DNA from: RPQJ01 sp963793675
GTDB taxonomy: Bacteria; Pseudomonadota; Gammaproteobacteria; Steroidobacterales; Steroidobacteraceae
Direction: 5' to 3'
DNA length: 64,000 bases
Assembly (NCBI GenBank): GCA_963793675.1
Contig: CAWCBA010000001.1
Span: 62,001-126,000, forward strand
In this document: one piece after another, positions 27,455 through 37,535 of the stretch
Position numbering within the stretch: position 1 is the stretch's first letter
How the letters are laid out: each line of letters starts with the position of its first letter
Notes under the pieces: generated by a model
Seen by the model: the letters and a program-made list of their open reading frames with translations, nothing else
What the model was told of the DNA's origin: nothing
The model's database searches: none
Made by a program: the position numbers and the translations under genes

Positions 27455-29483
27455 CTACTTGCGGCTCCGTGCCGTCCCGCATCAGGTGCTGCACGTTCCA
27501 GTCGAGCAGGCGCTCGAGCCGATCCTGCAGGTAGCTCGGCACTTCCAGCTCGTGATTCTCGCCCGGATATACGACGAGCTGCGCCGGCACGCCGAGCGAG
27601 CGCAACGCCTGGTACATCTGCTCCGAACCATTGCACGGAACGTTGAAATCGTCCTCCGCGCAATAGAACAACGTCGGCGTCCTGATCCTGTCGGCATGCA
27701 GGAACGGATAGCTGACGCGGTCCCACGCCTCGCGATGCGCCCACGGTGTGCCGAGTTCGAGCTCGTATTCGCGTACGTACATGTCGTGGCCGTACAGTGC
27801 CATGAAGTTCGACGCACCGGCACCGCTGACCGCCGCCTTGAAACGCGTGTCGCTCGCGATCACGTAGTTGGTGAGGATGCCGCCGTAGCTGCGACCGCCG
27901 ACGCCGAGCCGATCCGGATCCGCGATGCCCGCCGCGACGACGTGATCGACCGCAGCCAGCACGTCCTGCAGGTCCTTGTTGCCCCAGTCGGCGTAGATCG
28001 CGCGCGCGAAATCGAAGCCCCGGCCCGAACTGCCGCGTGGATTGGCCGCGACGACGACGAACCCCTGCGCGGCATAGGCCTGCCAGTCCGGCATGAACTC
28101 GTGGCTGAACTGGTACACCGGTCCGCCGTGGATGCGCAGGATCGTGGGATAGCGGCGCCCCGGCACGTAGTCCGGAGGCTTGACGACGAATCCGTCGATC
28201 GGGGTGCCGTCCCTGCTCTTGAACGTTACGTCATCGAAGCGGACCAGTTTCTTCAACGCCAGCCACTCGTTGTGCGAGCCGAGCGGCCGCAACGTGCCCT
28301 TCTCCACCGCTGCTAGCTCGTAGGGCGTCACGTCGTCGCCGCCCAGCACCACGATGCGTCCCTGCTTCGACACGGCGAAGCCGGCGTCATAGCGTGGCCC
28401 CGTCGTGAGCGGCGTGACCCTGCCGGACGCGACGTCAATGCGCGACAGGTTGGTGACGCGGCTTTGCTCGACCAGCGCCAGCACGCTCCTGCCGTCCGGC
28501 GTCCAGCGCGGCTGCGTGAACCAGCGGTCGATCGGCGCGGGCATGCTCACCTTGCCGGTGGCCGCGTCGATGACTGCGAGCTGCATCGGGGCGTAGTAGA
28601 GCCACTTCTCCGCGCCGCCCTGCAGGAACGCGATGCGGCGTCCGTCCGGCGACCACTGCGGGCGCAGTCCCGCGAGCGAATCGCTGTCGGCGCCGTCGAG
28701 CTCAGCGAGCGGCTGCTCGATCGCACCGGCGCGTGGCTCGATCAGGTGCAGCGACACCCGCGAGTGCCGATCCGCCTCCACGCCACGGCGCGTGACGTAG
28801 ACCAGCCGGCGTCCGTCCGGCGACCACGATGGAAACGTCTCGTCATGTGCGCCGGAGGTGAGCTGCGCCGTCTGTCTGCTCGCCACGTCATACAGGTACA
28901 GGTGCGAGCGGCGCGCACCGAGATAGCCGTCGATGTCCTGCTTGAAGTGAAAGCGGTCGGTCACGATCGGCGGCGGGTTCCTGGGCTGCGGCGTGCCGGC
29001 GGGACGCTCGGGATCCATCGCGACCAGCGCGAGCCGCCGGCTGTCTGGCGACCATTCGAAGTCAGCGACACCGCCCGGCAGGTTGGTGAGCGCTCGTGCC
29101 TCACCGCCGCCGGCCGGCATGGCCCACACCTGCGTGCGCGCATCGTCGTCGCCACGGTCCGAGAGGAACGCAAGCCAGCGCCCATCGGGTGACCAGGCCG
29201 GCGCCCACTCGTCCTTCCTGGGCGTGTTCGTGAGCTGGGTACGGTCACGGCCGTCGTAACCGACGCGCCAGAGGTCCGCTTGCTTTGCGTCCCTGGCGAG
29301 GTTCGTCACGGTGACGGCGTACACGACGGACTCGCCGTCCGGGGCAAATGCAGGTTCGCCGACCTCAGCCAGTCGCGCCAGGTCCGCAGGCACGAAACGG
29401 TCGGCAGCAAGATCGGCGGCCCCTGCGGCGACCGCAGACGCCAGCAGCAGGAAGCCGACAAGTCCCCTGAAGGAATTGGGCAT
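27455..29483 (-). CDS. exported S9-family prolyl oligopeptidase (probable frame jump near the 3' end)
   Basis: A periplasmic serine peptidase. Signal peptide (GLVGFLLLASAVAAGA), a beta-propeller of WSPDGR repeats (about residues 40-420), and a C-terminal alpha/beta domain with the nucleophile in GVGGRSYGG, the aspartate in AEDDFNVP and the histidine in PGENHELE. The frame as given runs to 27285, 149 bases inside the next gene, with an unlikely arginine-rich tail. Removing one base from CCC 27476-27478 gives LLDWNVQHLMRTARSRK and a TAG at 27455, 21 bases before the Rieske start, making about 675 residues; this correction is my inference. It is divergent from the esterase gene. Confidence 0.88.
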
Positions 29484-29581
29484 GGAGTCTCGCCAGGATC
29501 ACGCCGACACCGGCGCCATCGCGCAATCCTAGCGAATACGCGAAACTGCCGCCCCTACTTTGCCTCGCGCAGGAGATCGGC

Positions 29582-30700
29582 ATGGCCAGGAAACGCCCGT
29601 CGCGCAACGGCGGCACCGTCGTGATGCTGGAGCACCGCTCGAAGATCCTGGCGGACAATCCGCTGGGCGATCCCGCCTATCGCACGCTCGGCGTGTGGCT
29701 GCCGCACGAATACGACAGCGGCGCCACGCACGGTCGCGGCCGGCGGTTTCCGGTGCTGTATGACCTCGTCGGCTTCACGGGCACGGGCATTGCCCACCTC
29801 AACTGGAAGCCCTTCAGCGAAAACGTGGCCGAACGCGCAGCGCGGCTGGTGCACGAGCGGCGCATGGGCCCCGCGATCATCGTGTTTCCGGACTGCTTCA
29901 CGTCGCTCGGTGGCAACCAGTACGTGAACTCTTCGGCCATCGGCAGCTACGCGGACTTCCTGCTCGACGAAGTCATCCCGCTCGTCGACAGGGAGTTCCG
30001 CACGCTGGCCTCGCGCGATCACCGGGGCTGCTTCGGCAAGTCGTCGGGCGGCTACGGCGCGATGATCCATGGCATGAAGTACGCCTCGCACTGGGGCGCA
30101 ATCGCCAACCATTCGGGCGATGCCTGTTTCGATTTCATTTACCGCGCCGACTGGCCGAACACACTGAACGAGCTCGGCCGGTTCCGCCGCCCGCCGCGCA
30201 AGGAAGGGCGCTACGCAAACCGGGTCGATTCAGTCGAAGACCGCAAGCTGGCGCAGGGATTCGACGATGGCCGCGTGCGACGGTTCCTCGAGGCGATGTG
30301 GAAGCAGCCCAAGCACACGCTGGGCGAAGGCCACGCCCTGATGAATGTGTGCATGGCGGCCACCTACGATCCCGACCCGGCCGCGCCCAACGGCTTCCGC
30401 CTGCCCTTTCACCTGGAGACCGGGGAGATCCTGCCCGAGCGCTGGCGGCGCTGGTTGCGGCACGACCCGGTCCGGCTCGTCGCCAGGTACGCCGATAACC
30501 TGCGGCGGCTCAAGGGAATCTACGTCGACTGCGGCTGGCGCGACCAGTACCACATCCATTACGGCTCCCGGCAATTGTCCCGTGCCCTTGAAAAGGCGCG
30601 CGTCGCGCACCACTACGAGGAGTTCGACGACACCCACTCGGACATCGACTACCGCATGGACGTGAGCCTGCCGTTTCTCTACCGCGCCCTGCGGCCCTGA
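29582..30700 (+). CDS. esterase D/PHB depolymerase-like alpha/beta hydrolase
   Basis: A 372-residue cytosolic-looking esterase of the putative-esterase (esterase D) group. The nucleophilic serine is in GCFGKSSGGYGAMIHGM; strand motifs RFPVLYDLVGFTG and GPAIIVFPDCFTSLGGNQYV precede it, and the histidine probably lies in FDDTHSDIDYR. The family hydrolyses S-formylglutathione, ferulate esters or ferric enterobactin; the longer insert here (about 190-290) gives no clear pointer. The ATG at 29582 has AGGAG 8 bases upstream. The next gene follows after 17 bases on the same strand. Confidence 0.82.
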   Translation: MARKRPSRNGGTVVMLEHRSKILADNPLGDPAYRTLGVWLPHEYDSGATHGRGRRFPVLYDLVGFTGTGIAHLNWKPFSENVAERAARLVHERRMGPAIIVFPDCFTSLGGNQYVNSSAIGSYADFLLDEVIPLVDREFRTLASRDHRGCFGKSSGGYGAMIHGMKYASHWGAIANHSGDACFDFIYRADWPNTLNELGRFRRPPRKEGRYANRVDSVEDRKLAQGFDDGRVRRFLEAMWKQPKHTLGEGHALMNVCMAATYDPDPAAPNGFRLPFHLETGEILPERWRRWLRHDPVRLVARYADNLRRLKGIYVDCGWRDQYHIHYGSRQLSRALEKARVAHHYEEFDDTHSDIDYRMDVSLPFLYRALRP

Positions 30701-30717
30701 CCGCGGCCGGCCCGACC

Positions 30718-31629
30718 GTGAGCAGTCCGCCGCCGATCACGCCGCTACCCGAGCTGCCGGTCGAGATCTATCGCTCGCACTGGCGGCCTGCGTGCGAAGA
30801 GCGGGCCTTCATGCTGCATGCGGTCGGCATCGGTTCGCAGGTCGTGCCCAACGGCGAGCTCTGGAGTCTCGTCGTGCTGCCGCAGTCGGCGGCAGCGGCA
30901 ATCAACCACTTGCGCGGCTACGAGCGCGAGAACCCACCGAAGCGGCGCGTGCTGGCGCGGCCGGAGCAGATGCATCCCCGCGCCTGGATCGGGCCGCTCG
31001 TGTACGTGCTCGTCATGGTGCTGGTCGCGTGGCTCGCCGGTCACCGTGCCTTCGCCACCAACTGGCTCGCCGCCGGTGTGCTGGATACGGCCGTGGTGCG
31101 CGGTGGTGAATACTGGCGGACGGTGACGGCGCTGACGCTGCACTTCGACGTCGCGCACCTCCTCAGCAACCTGGGGTTTGGGGCTTTCTTCGGCTGGCTC
31201 GCCTCGCAACTGCTCGGCCCGGGCGTCGCCTTCGGCGGTGCGGTCGCCGCGGCCACCCTCGCCAACGCGCTGAATGCTTCGGTGCAACCTGCCAATCACG
31301 TTTCCGCCGGCGCCTCGACCATGGTGTTCTCGATGCTCGGCCTGCTCGCTGCGTACGCGTGGCGACGCCGGGCGGATGCGGGCGAACGCGGGGCCTATCG
31401 CTGGTCACCATTGATTGCGGGCGTGTTCCTGCTCGGATTCACCGGCGTGGGCGGCGAAAACACGGACGTCCTGGCACACCTCACCGGCTTCATCACGGGC
31501 GCGGCCACAGGCTGGTGGCTCGGTCGTTTGCCCACGATTCCCGGGCCACGCGTGCAGTGGCTGGCGGGGATCGGCGCGCTGGCCGGCATCGCAGGCGCCT
31601 GGTGGGCAGCCATGGCACTGGACGCATAA
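30718..31629 (+). CDS. rhomboid-like membrane protein with soluble N-terminal domain
   Basis: A 303-residue protein. The first 85 residues are soluble, and the rest holds six or seven membrane segments of the rhomboid type: YWRTVTALTLHFDVAHLLSN for helix 2, GASTMVFSMLGLLAAYAW for helix 4 and DVLAHLTGFITGAATGWW for helix 6. The serine and histidine are in place, but the usual GxSG reads GAST, lacking the last glycine, so activity is uncertain. It starts with GTG at 30718, 17 bases after the esterase stop. It differs strongly from the canonical rhomboid at 20508. Confidence 0.8.
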   Translation: MSSPPPITPLPELPVEIYRSHWRPACEERAFMLHAVGIGSQVVPNGELWSLVVLPQSAAAAINHLRGYERENPPKRRVLARPEQMHPRAWIGPLVYVLVMVLVAWLAGHRAFATNWLAAGVLDTAVVRGGEYWRTVTALTLHFDVAHLLSNLGFGAFFGWLASQLLGPGVAFGGAVAAATLANALNASVQPANHVSAGASTMVFSMLGLLAAYAWRRRADAGERGAYRWSPLIAGVFLLGFTGVGGENTDVLAHLTGFITGAATGWWLGRLPTIPGPRVQWLAGIGALAGIAGAWWAAMALDA

Positions 31630-31682
31630 GCGCCGGGGTCAGGTATGCTCCGCGGCCGGCTTCCAACCGCGGCAAACCGACG

Positions 31683-33688
31683 ATGGCCCTGCAGCAACTG
31701 ACCGCAGAACAGGTCCGCACCTGGACCCTCGAACAGAAAGACCGCTGGTGGTTCACCAACGTCTACCGCGGCGACATGGCGCAGCTCACGCTGCGCTCGG
31801 CCATCACCGGGTTCCTGCTCGGCGGCCTGCTGAGCGCCACCAACCTGTACGTTGGCGCCAAGACCGGTTGGACGCTGGGTGTCGGCCTGACTTCGGTCAT
31901 CCTCGCGTTTGCGATCTACCGCGCATTCGCGCAGCTCGGCGCACGCGACATGACGATCCTCGAGAACAACTGCGTGCAGTCGATCGCGACCGCGGCCGGC
32001 TACATGACGATGCCGCTGACCTCTGGCCTGGCCGCCTACATGTGGGCCACCAACCAGGTCCTGCCGGTGTGGCAGATCCTGGTGTTCAACATCGTGCTGT
32101 CATGTCTCGGCGTGCTGGTCGCGTTTCCGATGAAGCGTCGCTTCATCAACGACGAACAGCATCCTTTCCCCGAAGGACGCGCCTGCGGCGTCGTGCTCGA
32201 CGCCCTGTATCACGGTGCCGAGGCCACACGGGGCATGCTCCGCGCCAAGTCACTGGCCGTCGCGGCGGCAATCGCCGGCCTGACGAGCTTCGTCGCCGGC
32301 GAAAGCTACATGAAGCTGATCCAGGAAAGGTGGCTGGGTCTCGGCTCGTCCTGGCATCTGCCGGTCAGGCTCGATGGCTGGTACTACGCGCTGGTCGAGC
32401 GCGGCATCGCCCCGCTGCCGAAGCTCGCCGGCGTGGACATCCGTCAGCTCGCACTTACTCCATCGCTCGATTTCGCGATGATCGGCGCCGGCGGCCTGAT
32501 GGGAATCCGCGTGGCGGCGAGCCTGCTGCTCGGCGCACTGCTCAATTTCGTCCTGGTCGTGCCGATCATGATCTCGGCCGGGCGAAATCCAGCCGCGCGC
32601 GGGCTCGATCGAGGCGGGCACCGCGATTTTCGGACGCGCGCACATCCTCAACAGCTGGGCGCTCTGGTACGGCATCACGATGATGGTGGTGGCGTCGCTG
32701 GTCGCGCTGTTCGCGAAACCGGAAATCTTCGTCGCCGCATTCAGGAGCCTGCGGCGGAGCAAGGACACGCGCCGCAAAGGAAGACCTGCTGCGTGACATC
32801 GAACTGCCGCTGGTCGTCTCGTGGATCGGCGTGCCGGTGATCGGCGCGGTCGGCGTCTGGATGCTGCATGCCTGGTTCGGCGTGAACTGGGTGCTGGGCG
32901 CGCTCGCGCTGCCGATGATCCTCGTGCTGGCACTGATCGCCGCGAGCAGCACGGCGCTGACCGGCATCACGCCGTCAGGATCGCTGTCCAAGATTCCGCA
33001 GTTCACCTTCGGCGCACTCGACGCGAGAACACCGGCGCCCAACCTGATGACGGCCGTGATGTCGTCGGAGGTGGCCAGCAACGCCTCGAACCTGCTGATG
33101 GACATCAAGCCGGGTTACATGCTCGGCGCCAAGCCGAGGCAGCAGGCGATCGGTCATGTCATCGGCATCGTCGCGGGCGCGCTCGCGGCCACGCCATTGT
33201 TCTTCGTGCTGTTCGGACTCGCCGACTTTGACCCGGCCGCCGGCAAGTCCGTGGCCGACACGATGGTCAGCGACAAGTTCGCGTTTCCCGGCGCGGTGCA
33301 ATGGAAAGGTGTCTCCGACCTCGTCGCAGCCGTCTTCGGCGGTCCCGAGGCCGGCGGCCTGCTCACGACATCGATCGTCTGGTCGATTGCCATCGCCGGT
33401 TTTGCGGCGCTGGTGATGGAAGTGTTGCGCATCCGCACGAACAACCGGCTCCCGCTCTCCCCGCTCGCGATCGGTCTCGGCGTCGTGCTGCCTCCAGACT
33501 CGTCGTTCATGATGTTCTGCGGCGCGGCGGCCTTCTGGTACGCGGCCCGCAGGCTCAAGTCGAAGCAGGGCACTCGCGCGCACGAGATCTGGGTCGAATC
33601 GCAGGAGCCGATCTGCGCAGGCCTGATCGCCGGCGCCGCGCTCGTCGGCATCGGCGACATCCTGGTCAAGGTGTTCGTGCTGTCCTGA
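31683..33688 (+). CDS. OPT-family oligopeptide/metal-chelate transporter (two one-base frame jumps)
   Basis: About 667 residues after correction, with some 14-16 membrane segments. It matches bacterial OPT proteins, proton-coupled importers of small peptides or siderophore-like metal chelates: GFLLGGLLSATNLYVGAKTG at the N-terminus, the HPFPEGRACGVVLDA motif, and PPDSSFMMFCGAAAFWYAAR near the end. Frames rejoin on removing one G from GGG 32580-32582 (SAGEIQPRAGSIEAGTAIFG) and one A from AAA 32776-32778 (DTRRKEDLLRDIELPLVVSW). The ATG at 31683 gives the family start. It appears to be transcribed alone, 53 bases after the rhomboid-like gene. Confidence 0.88.
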
Positions 33689-33804
33689 CCGCGAGCCCTT
33701 CGATCCGGGGGGAGTCGCCGAGGTCCGCGAACGGAACGACGGCCGGCGTTGATCCGGGCTGCTGGCTCCTGCGAATGGGCCATCGATCCCCGAGGGTTCC
33801 CTTC

Positions 33805-34579
33805 ATGTTCGAATCGTTCGCAGCGGGCGGCAACGTCCTGGTCCAGGGTGCCAGCCGCGGCATCGGCCTCGAGTTCGTGCGGCAGTGTCTCGCCGAATCC
33901 CGGGTCGGCCACGTCGTCGCCACTTGCCGTTCACCAGCCGACGCCACCGACCTGGCGGCACTGGCCGCCGGCGCCGCAGCTCGCCTCACCGTGCTTCCCC
34001 TCGATGTGACGAACGAAGCGTCGATTGCCGCGGCCGCCGCGGCAATCTGCGCTACAGTCCCCCGCCTGCACCTCGTCGTCAACTGCGCCGGCGTTCTGCA
34101 CGACGACGCCGGCGGCTTGCGCCCGGAGAAGCGACTGGCAGACGTGCGACCCGAGTCGCTCGCACTGGCGTTCGCCGTCAATGCGATTGGTCCGCTGCTC
34201 GTGGCGCGGTACTTCGAGCCGTCGCTGGCGCATGCGGACCGCGCCGTGTTTGCGAGTCTGTCGGCACGCGTCGGCAGCATCGAAGACAACCGTCTCGGCG
34301 GCTGGTACGCCTACCGCGCATCCAAGGCGGCCCAGAACATGTACACGCGGACACTCGCGGTCGAGTGGGCACGTAGCCGCCGCAACGTCATCTGCGTGGC
34401 TTTGCACCCCGGCACGACGGACACCAACCTGTCGCGGCCCTTCCAAGGCAACGTGCCAGAGGGCAAGCTGTTCGGCGTGGAACGCGCCGTCTCGCAACTG
34501 CTGGAAGCTGATCGATCGGGTGCGACCGGCCGACACGGGTCAGTTCTTTGCATGGGACGGTGAACGCATCCCGTGGTGA
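33805..34579 (+). CDS. short-chain dehydrogenase/reductase (one-base frame jump)
   Basis: About 257 residues after correction. Rossmann motif VQGASRGIGLEF, the NCAGV motif after the fourth strand (VVNCAGVLHDD), the catalytic serine in FASLSARVGSI and Y-x3-K in WYAYRASKAAQNMY. This is the CsgA-like group of SDRs with unknown substrate. The frame breaks at GG 34503-34504; removing one G gives VSQLLKLIDRVRPADTGQFF and AWDGERIPW, the typical end. The stop overlaps the GTG start of the pseudouridine synthase gene, so the two are translationally coupled. Confidence 0.87.
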
Positions 34580-35346
34580 CCGGAATAGCTCCGACTGCTG
34601 CACCTGAGACGCTGCCGATCCTGCATCGGGACGAGCGACTCGTGGTGGTCGACAAGCCGTCGGGACTGCTGGTGCACCGCTCGCCGATCGACCGGCATGA
34701 AACCCGGTTCGCGCTGCAGATCCTGCGCGACCAGCTCGGACAGCGTGTTTACACGATCCACCGCCTCGACAAGGGCACGTCCGGGGCGTTGGCGTTCGCG
34801 CTGAACCCTGACACTGCCCGCGAGTACGGCGCGATCTTTGCCGGGCGCAGCGTCATCAAGACGTATGTCGCGCTGGTGCGCGGCTGGCCAGCCGTGGAGG
34901 GCACCATCGATCGGCCGCTCGCCGCGGTCGAAGACGAGCGCATCGGCCCGCAGTCGACCGAACCCAGGGATTCGCAAACGGCATTCCGGCGCGTCGCGAC
35001 CTTCGAATTGCCGGTGTGTGTCGATCGCTACCCCACCTCGCGTTACGCACTGGTCGAACTCAACCCGCACACCGGGCGTCGGCACCAGTTGCGTCGCCAC
35101 CTCACCGGCGCGTCGCATCCGATCGTGGGCGATTCGACCTACGGCAAGGGGAGGCACAACCGCCTGTTTCGCGAGTTGTTCGGTGTGCAGCGACTGCTGC
35201 TCGCATGCACACGACTCGAATTCACGCCGCCTGAAAGCAAGACGGCGCTTCGAATCGAAGCGCCGCTGGCTGTCGAGTTCGCGGCGCTGCTCACCCGGCT
35301 GGGGACGCAGTACGCCGCCGCGCCGGTCAGCTCATCTTCGCCTTGA
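34573..35346 (+). CDS. truC: TruC-like RluA-family pseudouridine synthase
   Basis: A 257-residue enzyme that isomerises uridine in RNA; TruC itself modifies U65 of tRNAs. The catalytic aspartate lies in the RluA motif YTIHRLDKGTSG (about residue 68), with LVVVDKPSGLLVHRS before it and NPHTGRRHQLRRHLTGASHP after it. No S4 RNA-binding domain precedes it, as expected for TruC. GTG at 34573 overlaps the SDR stop. The 3' end overlaps the convergent TPR gene by 20 bases. The TruC subgroup is inferred from length and the missing S4 domain. Confidence 0.88.
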   Translation: MVTGIAPTAAPETLPILHRDERLVVVDKPSGLLVHRSPIDRHETRFALQILRDQLGQRVYTIHRLDKGTSGALAFALNPDTAREYGAIFAGRSVIKTYVALVRGWPAVEGTIDRPLAAVEDERIGPQSTEPRDSQTAFRRVATFELPVCVDRYPTSRYALVELNPHTGRRHQLRRHLTGASHPIVGDSTYGKGRHNRLFRELFGVQRLLLACTRLEFTPPESKTALRIEAPLAVEFAALLTRLGTQYAAAPVSSSSP

Positions 35347-35989
35347 CCTTCACCGTCAGCGCGGCGATTTCGCCGCGACGCCCCTTGTCCGCCACTTCGC
35401 GGCCCGGACGCGGCGCAGCCTTGCCGGCCCTGCCGAGGTACTGCAGTGATTCCGCGTAGCGGCCCTCCTCGAACAGGTATTCCGCGTAGAAGTAGTTCGA
35501 GTCGATGCCATTCGGGTTCAGCTTGAGCGCCTTCTGCAGCAGCTTTCCGGCCTTTTCGTCGTCACCGAAGCCGACCGGGAAGCCGGGCACCTTGTAGTAC
35601 AGGGCGCCGAGACTGGTATAGGCGGAACCGTCGAGAGCGTTCGGATCGAGCTTCAGCGCGGCCTCGAGGTTGCCCCGCGCTTCCTTGCACAGCGAGAGCG
35701 CGCCGAGCCCGCCCTTCGCGCCCGCGTAGCTGCTCTCGATGATGCCCTCCCAGATCAGCGCCTCGGGGCGCGCCGGATTCTCGTGCGTGAAATTCTCGGC
35801 CCGCTTTTCCAGCGCCTCGAACGCCTTGGCTCGCTCGTCACCCGCTGGAGTCTCGTAGTTCACCCTGGCCCAGGCCTGCTGGATCGACAGCAGCGCGGCA
35901 TCGAAGGCAGGGTCGGCAGGCGTTGCTGCGAGCAGCGGCCCGGCGAGCAGGCTCGCGCAGACGAATACGACGTTACGTACGTGCTTCAT
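35327..35989 (-). CDS. exported TPR-like protein (TAtT-like), hypothetical
   Basis: A 220-residue exported protein with a signal peptide (NVVFVCASLLAGPLLA). The mature part is alpha-helical and TPR-like: EARGNLEAALKLDPNALDGS, AGKLLQKALKLNPNGIDSNY and YAEYLFEEGRYAESLQYLGR. The spacing and the SAYTSLGALYYKVPGFPVGF stretch resemble the periplasmic T-component proteins of TRAP transporters (TAtT), but no TRAP permease is near. It lies 9 bases after the SDR stop and so closes the hemolysin/ligase/UndA-like/SDR cluster. A role as periplasmic lipid- or partner-binding protein for that cluster is speculative. Confidence 0.65.
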   Translation of the reverse strand: MKHVRNVVFVCASLLAGPLLAATPADPAFDAALLSIQQAWARVNYETPAGDERAKAFEALEKRAENFTHENPARPEALIWEGIIESSYAGAKGGLGALSLCKEARGNLEAALKLDPNALDGSAYTSLGALYYKVPGFPVGFGDDEKAGKLLQKALKLNPNGIDSNYFYAEYLFEEGRYAESLQYLGRAGKAAPRPGREVADKGRRGEIAALTVKVKAKMS

Positions 35990-35998
35990 GGTTTCTCC

Positions 35999-36826
35999 TC
36001 AGGACTGCGTGACACGCTCAGCGACGGCGGCCGCAGCGTGACGACGGATGACGGGAAGCTGCTTGCGGAGCGAGCCGTCGACGACTCCTGGCAGCAGCGC
36101 GTTGATGCGGACGAACAGCTTTTCGGGCCAGCCGAAGACGGCGCCGGTCTTGCCGGCCTCGAGCATGGCACAGGCAGCTGCCGCCACCTGGGCGGGTGGA
36201 TCCACTGCAACCTTCAACTCGACGTTCATGCGGTCGACGGCCGACGCGTTCATGCCGGTCTTCGTCGCGCGCGGCGCGAAGTAGTGCACGCCGATCTTCG
36301 AATCGGCCAGCTCGCGTCGCAGTGCCTCGGTGAAGCCACGCAGCGCGAACTTGGTGGCGGAGTACGCGGTGAAGCCCGGATAGCCGAGGCTGCCGAACAC
36401 CGAACCGATATTGAGGATCGCAGCCATCGGTTGCGAGCGCAGCTGCGGCAGCAGCGCCCGCGTGAGCTGCATGGGCGCGATGGCGTTGATCGCGAACAGC
36501 CGCTCGATCGCTGCATCGTCGAGTTCGTCGAGCGTGCCGAAATCGCCGAGACCCGCGTTGTTCAGCAGCACGTTTATGCCGCTGCCGCCCCAGCGGCTCG
36601 CTGCTTCGACCACGCGCGCGCGCCCGTCGGCTGTCGCAAGATCGGCCGCACACCAGTCGACGCGCGCCGAGCGGCCGCCGAGTTCCTGGGCGGCGCTTTC
36701 GAGCGTCCGCGCATTCCGGCCGACGAGCAGCACGCTCGCACCACGCCCGTGCAGTTCATGCGCCAGCGCGCGGCCGATGCCACCGCTGGCGCCGGTGATC
36801 AATACCCGCATCGCCGTGGCTTTCAT
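35999..36826 (-). CDS. short-chain dehydrogenase in the lipid-like cluster
   Basis: A 275-residue classical SDR. Cofactor motif LITGASGGIGRALAHEL, LLNNAGLG, the catalytic serine in NIGSVFGSLGYPG, and Y-x3-K in AYSATKFALRGFTEAL. The R in GRNARTLE after the second strand suggests NADPH. The C-terminal 40 residues (LFVRINALLPGVVDGSLRKQ) are hydrophobic/basic, resembling DltE/YqjQ-type SDRs that sit at membranes and act on fatty or ketone groups. The ATG at 36826 overlaps the stop of the UndA-like gene (ATGA), which fixes the start and shows coupling. It probably reduces a keto or oxidises a hydroxy group of the cluster's product. Confidence 0.85.
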   Translation of the reverse strand: MKATAMRVLITGASGGIGRALAHELHGRGASVLLVGRNARTLESAAQELGGRSARVDWCAADLATADGRARVVEAASRWGGSGINVLLNNAGLGDFGTLDELDDAAIERLFAINAIAPMQLTRALLPQLRSQPMAAILNIGSVFGSLGYPGFTAYSATKFALRGFTEALRRELADSKIGVHYFAPRATKTGMNASAVDRMNVELKVAVDPPAQVAAAACAMLEAGKTGAVFGWPEKLFVRINALLPGVVDGSLRKQLPVIRRHAAAAVAERVTQS

Positions 36827-37515
36827 GCGCTGAGCCTCACCGGGGCGGCGTTTCGCTTCGCGGCGACGTCGTCCTCGAGGCTCCGGAACAGGTTGCCGTA
36901 GAGCCAGAACACGGCCTTCGCGCAACGGATGACCGCCTCGCGATCGGCTGCGTCCGTCAGGCGGCCGAGAATGCCCTCGAGATCGCCGACGTGTTCCTGG
37001 TCCAGCTCACCATGACTGCGCAGGTAGCTGAACGCCTGCGTCGGCAGCTGCAGCGTCGACTTGATGCGGTCGGCGGCGTTGAGCGCCAGCGCGACACTGG
37101 TCCCTTCGAGCACGAACACCATGCCGAAGAAGCCGAGCGGGTTGCGACGCTGGATCGTGTCGTATGCGTACGCGACCATGCATTCCGTCGCGAGCGAGGG
37201 GTGCGAGGCTGCCGCAGCGGCGCGGTCGCCGCCCGCGTGTTCGATGTCGTTGAGGATCCACTGCTCGTGGCCCCTCTCCTCGTCGAGATAGTGCAGGATC
37301 GATTCCTGGAGCCACGCGTGGCGCGCGGGGATGCGCGCGCCGACGGCCATCATCAGCGGCACCGTGTGACGCACGTGATGGTAGGCCTGCGTCAGGAACT
37401 CGACGTACAGCTCGCGGGTGACGTCGCCGGCGAGCGCGCGCTGGATCGCGGGCGCCGCCAGCAGGTAGTTGCGGTCGGCGACCGTGTCGCGCTGCAGTTG
37501 TTCGTACAGGTGCAT
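36823..37515 (-). CDS. TenA/UndA-like haem-oxygenase-fold diiron enzyme
   Basis: A 230-residue all-helical protein of the iron-containing redox enzyme (HDO/TenA-like) group. Candidate metal ligands are E80 and H83 in DEERGHEQW, E137 in VFVLEGTSVAL, and H175 and D178 in DQEHVGDLE. The order E-x2-H, E, H matches what I recall for UndA, the Pseudomonas enzyme that turns lauric acid into 1-undecene (E101, H104, E159, H194), with similar gaps. HDO enzymes use Fe and O2 to oxidise fatty acids, amino acids or amines. It sits between an AMP-ligase (20 bases upstream) and an SDR (ATGA overlap), so it probably acts on an activated or ligated acyl product. The exact reaction is unknown. Confidence 0.8.
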   Translation of the reverse strand: MHLYEQLQRDTVADRNYLLAAPAIQRALAGDVTRELYVEFLTQAYHHVRHTVPLMMAVGARIPARHAWLQESILHYLDEERGHEQWILNDIEHAGGDRAAAAASHPSLATECMVAYAYDTIQRRNPLGFFGMVFVLEGTSVALALNAADRIKSTLQLPTQAFSYLRSHGELDQEHVGDLEGILGRLTDAADREAVIRCAKAVFWLYGNLFRSLEDDVAAKRNAAPVRLSA

Positions 37516-37535
37516 CGATGGGTTCCGGATATGGG

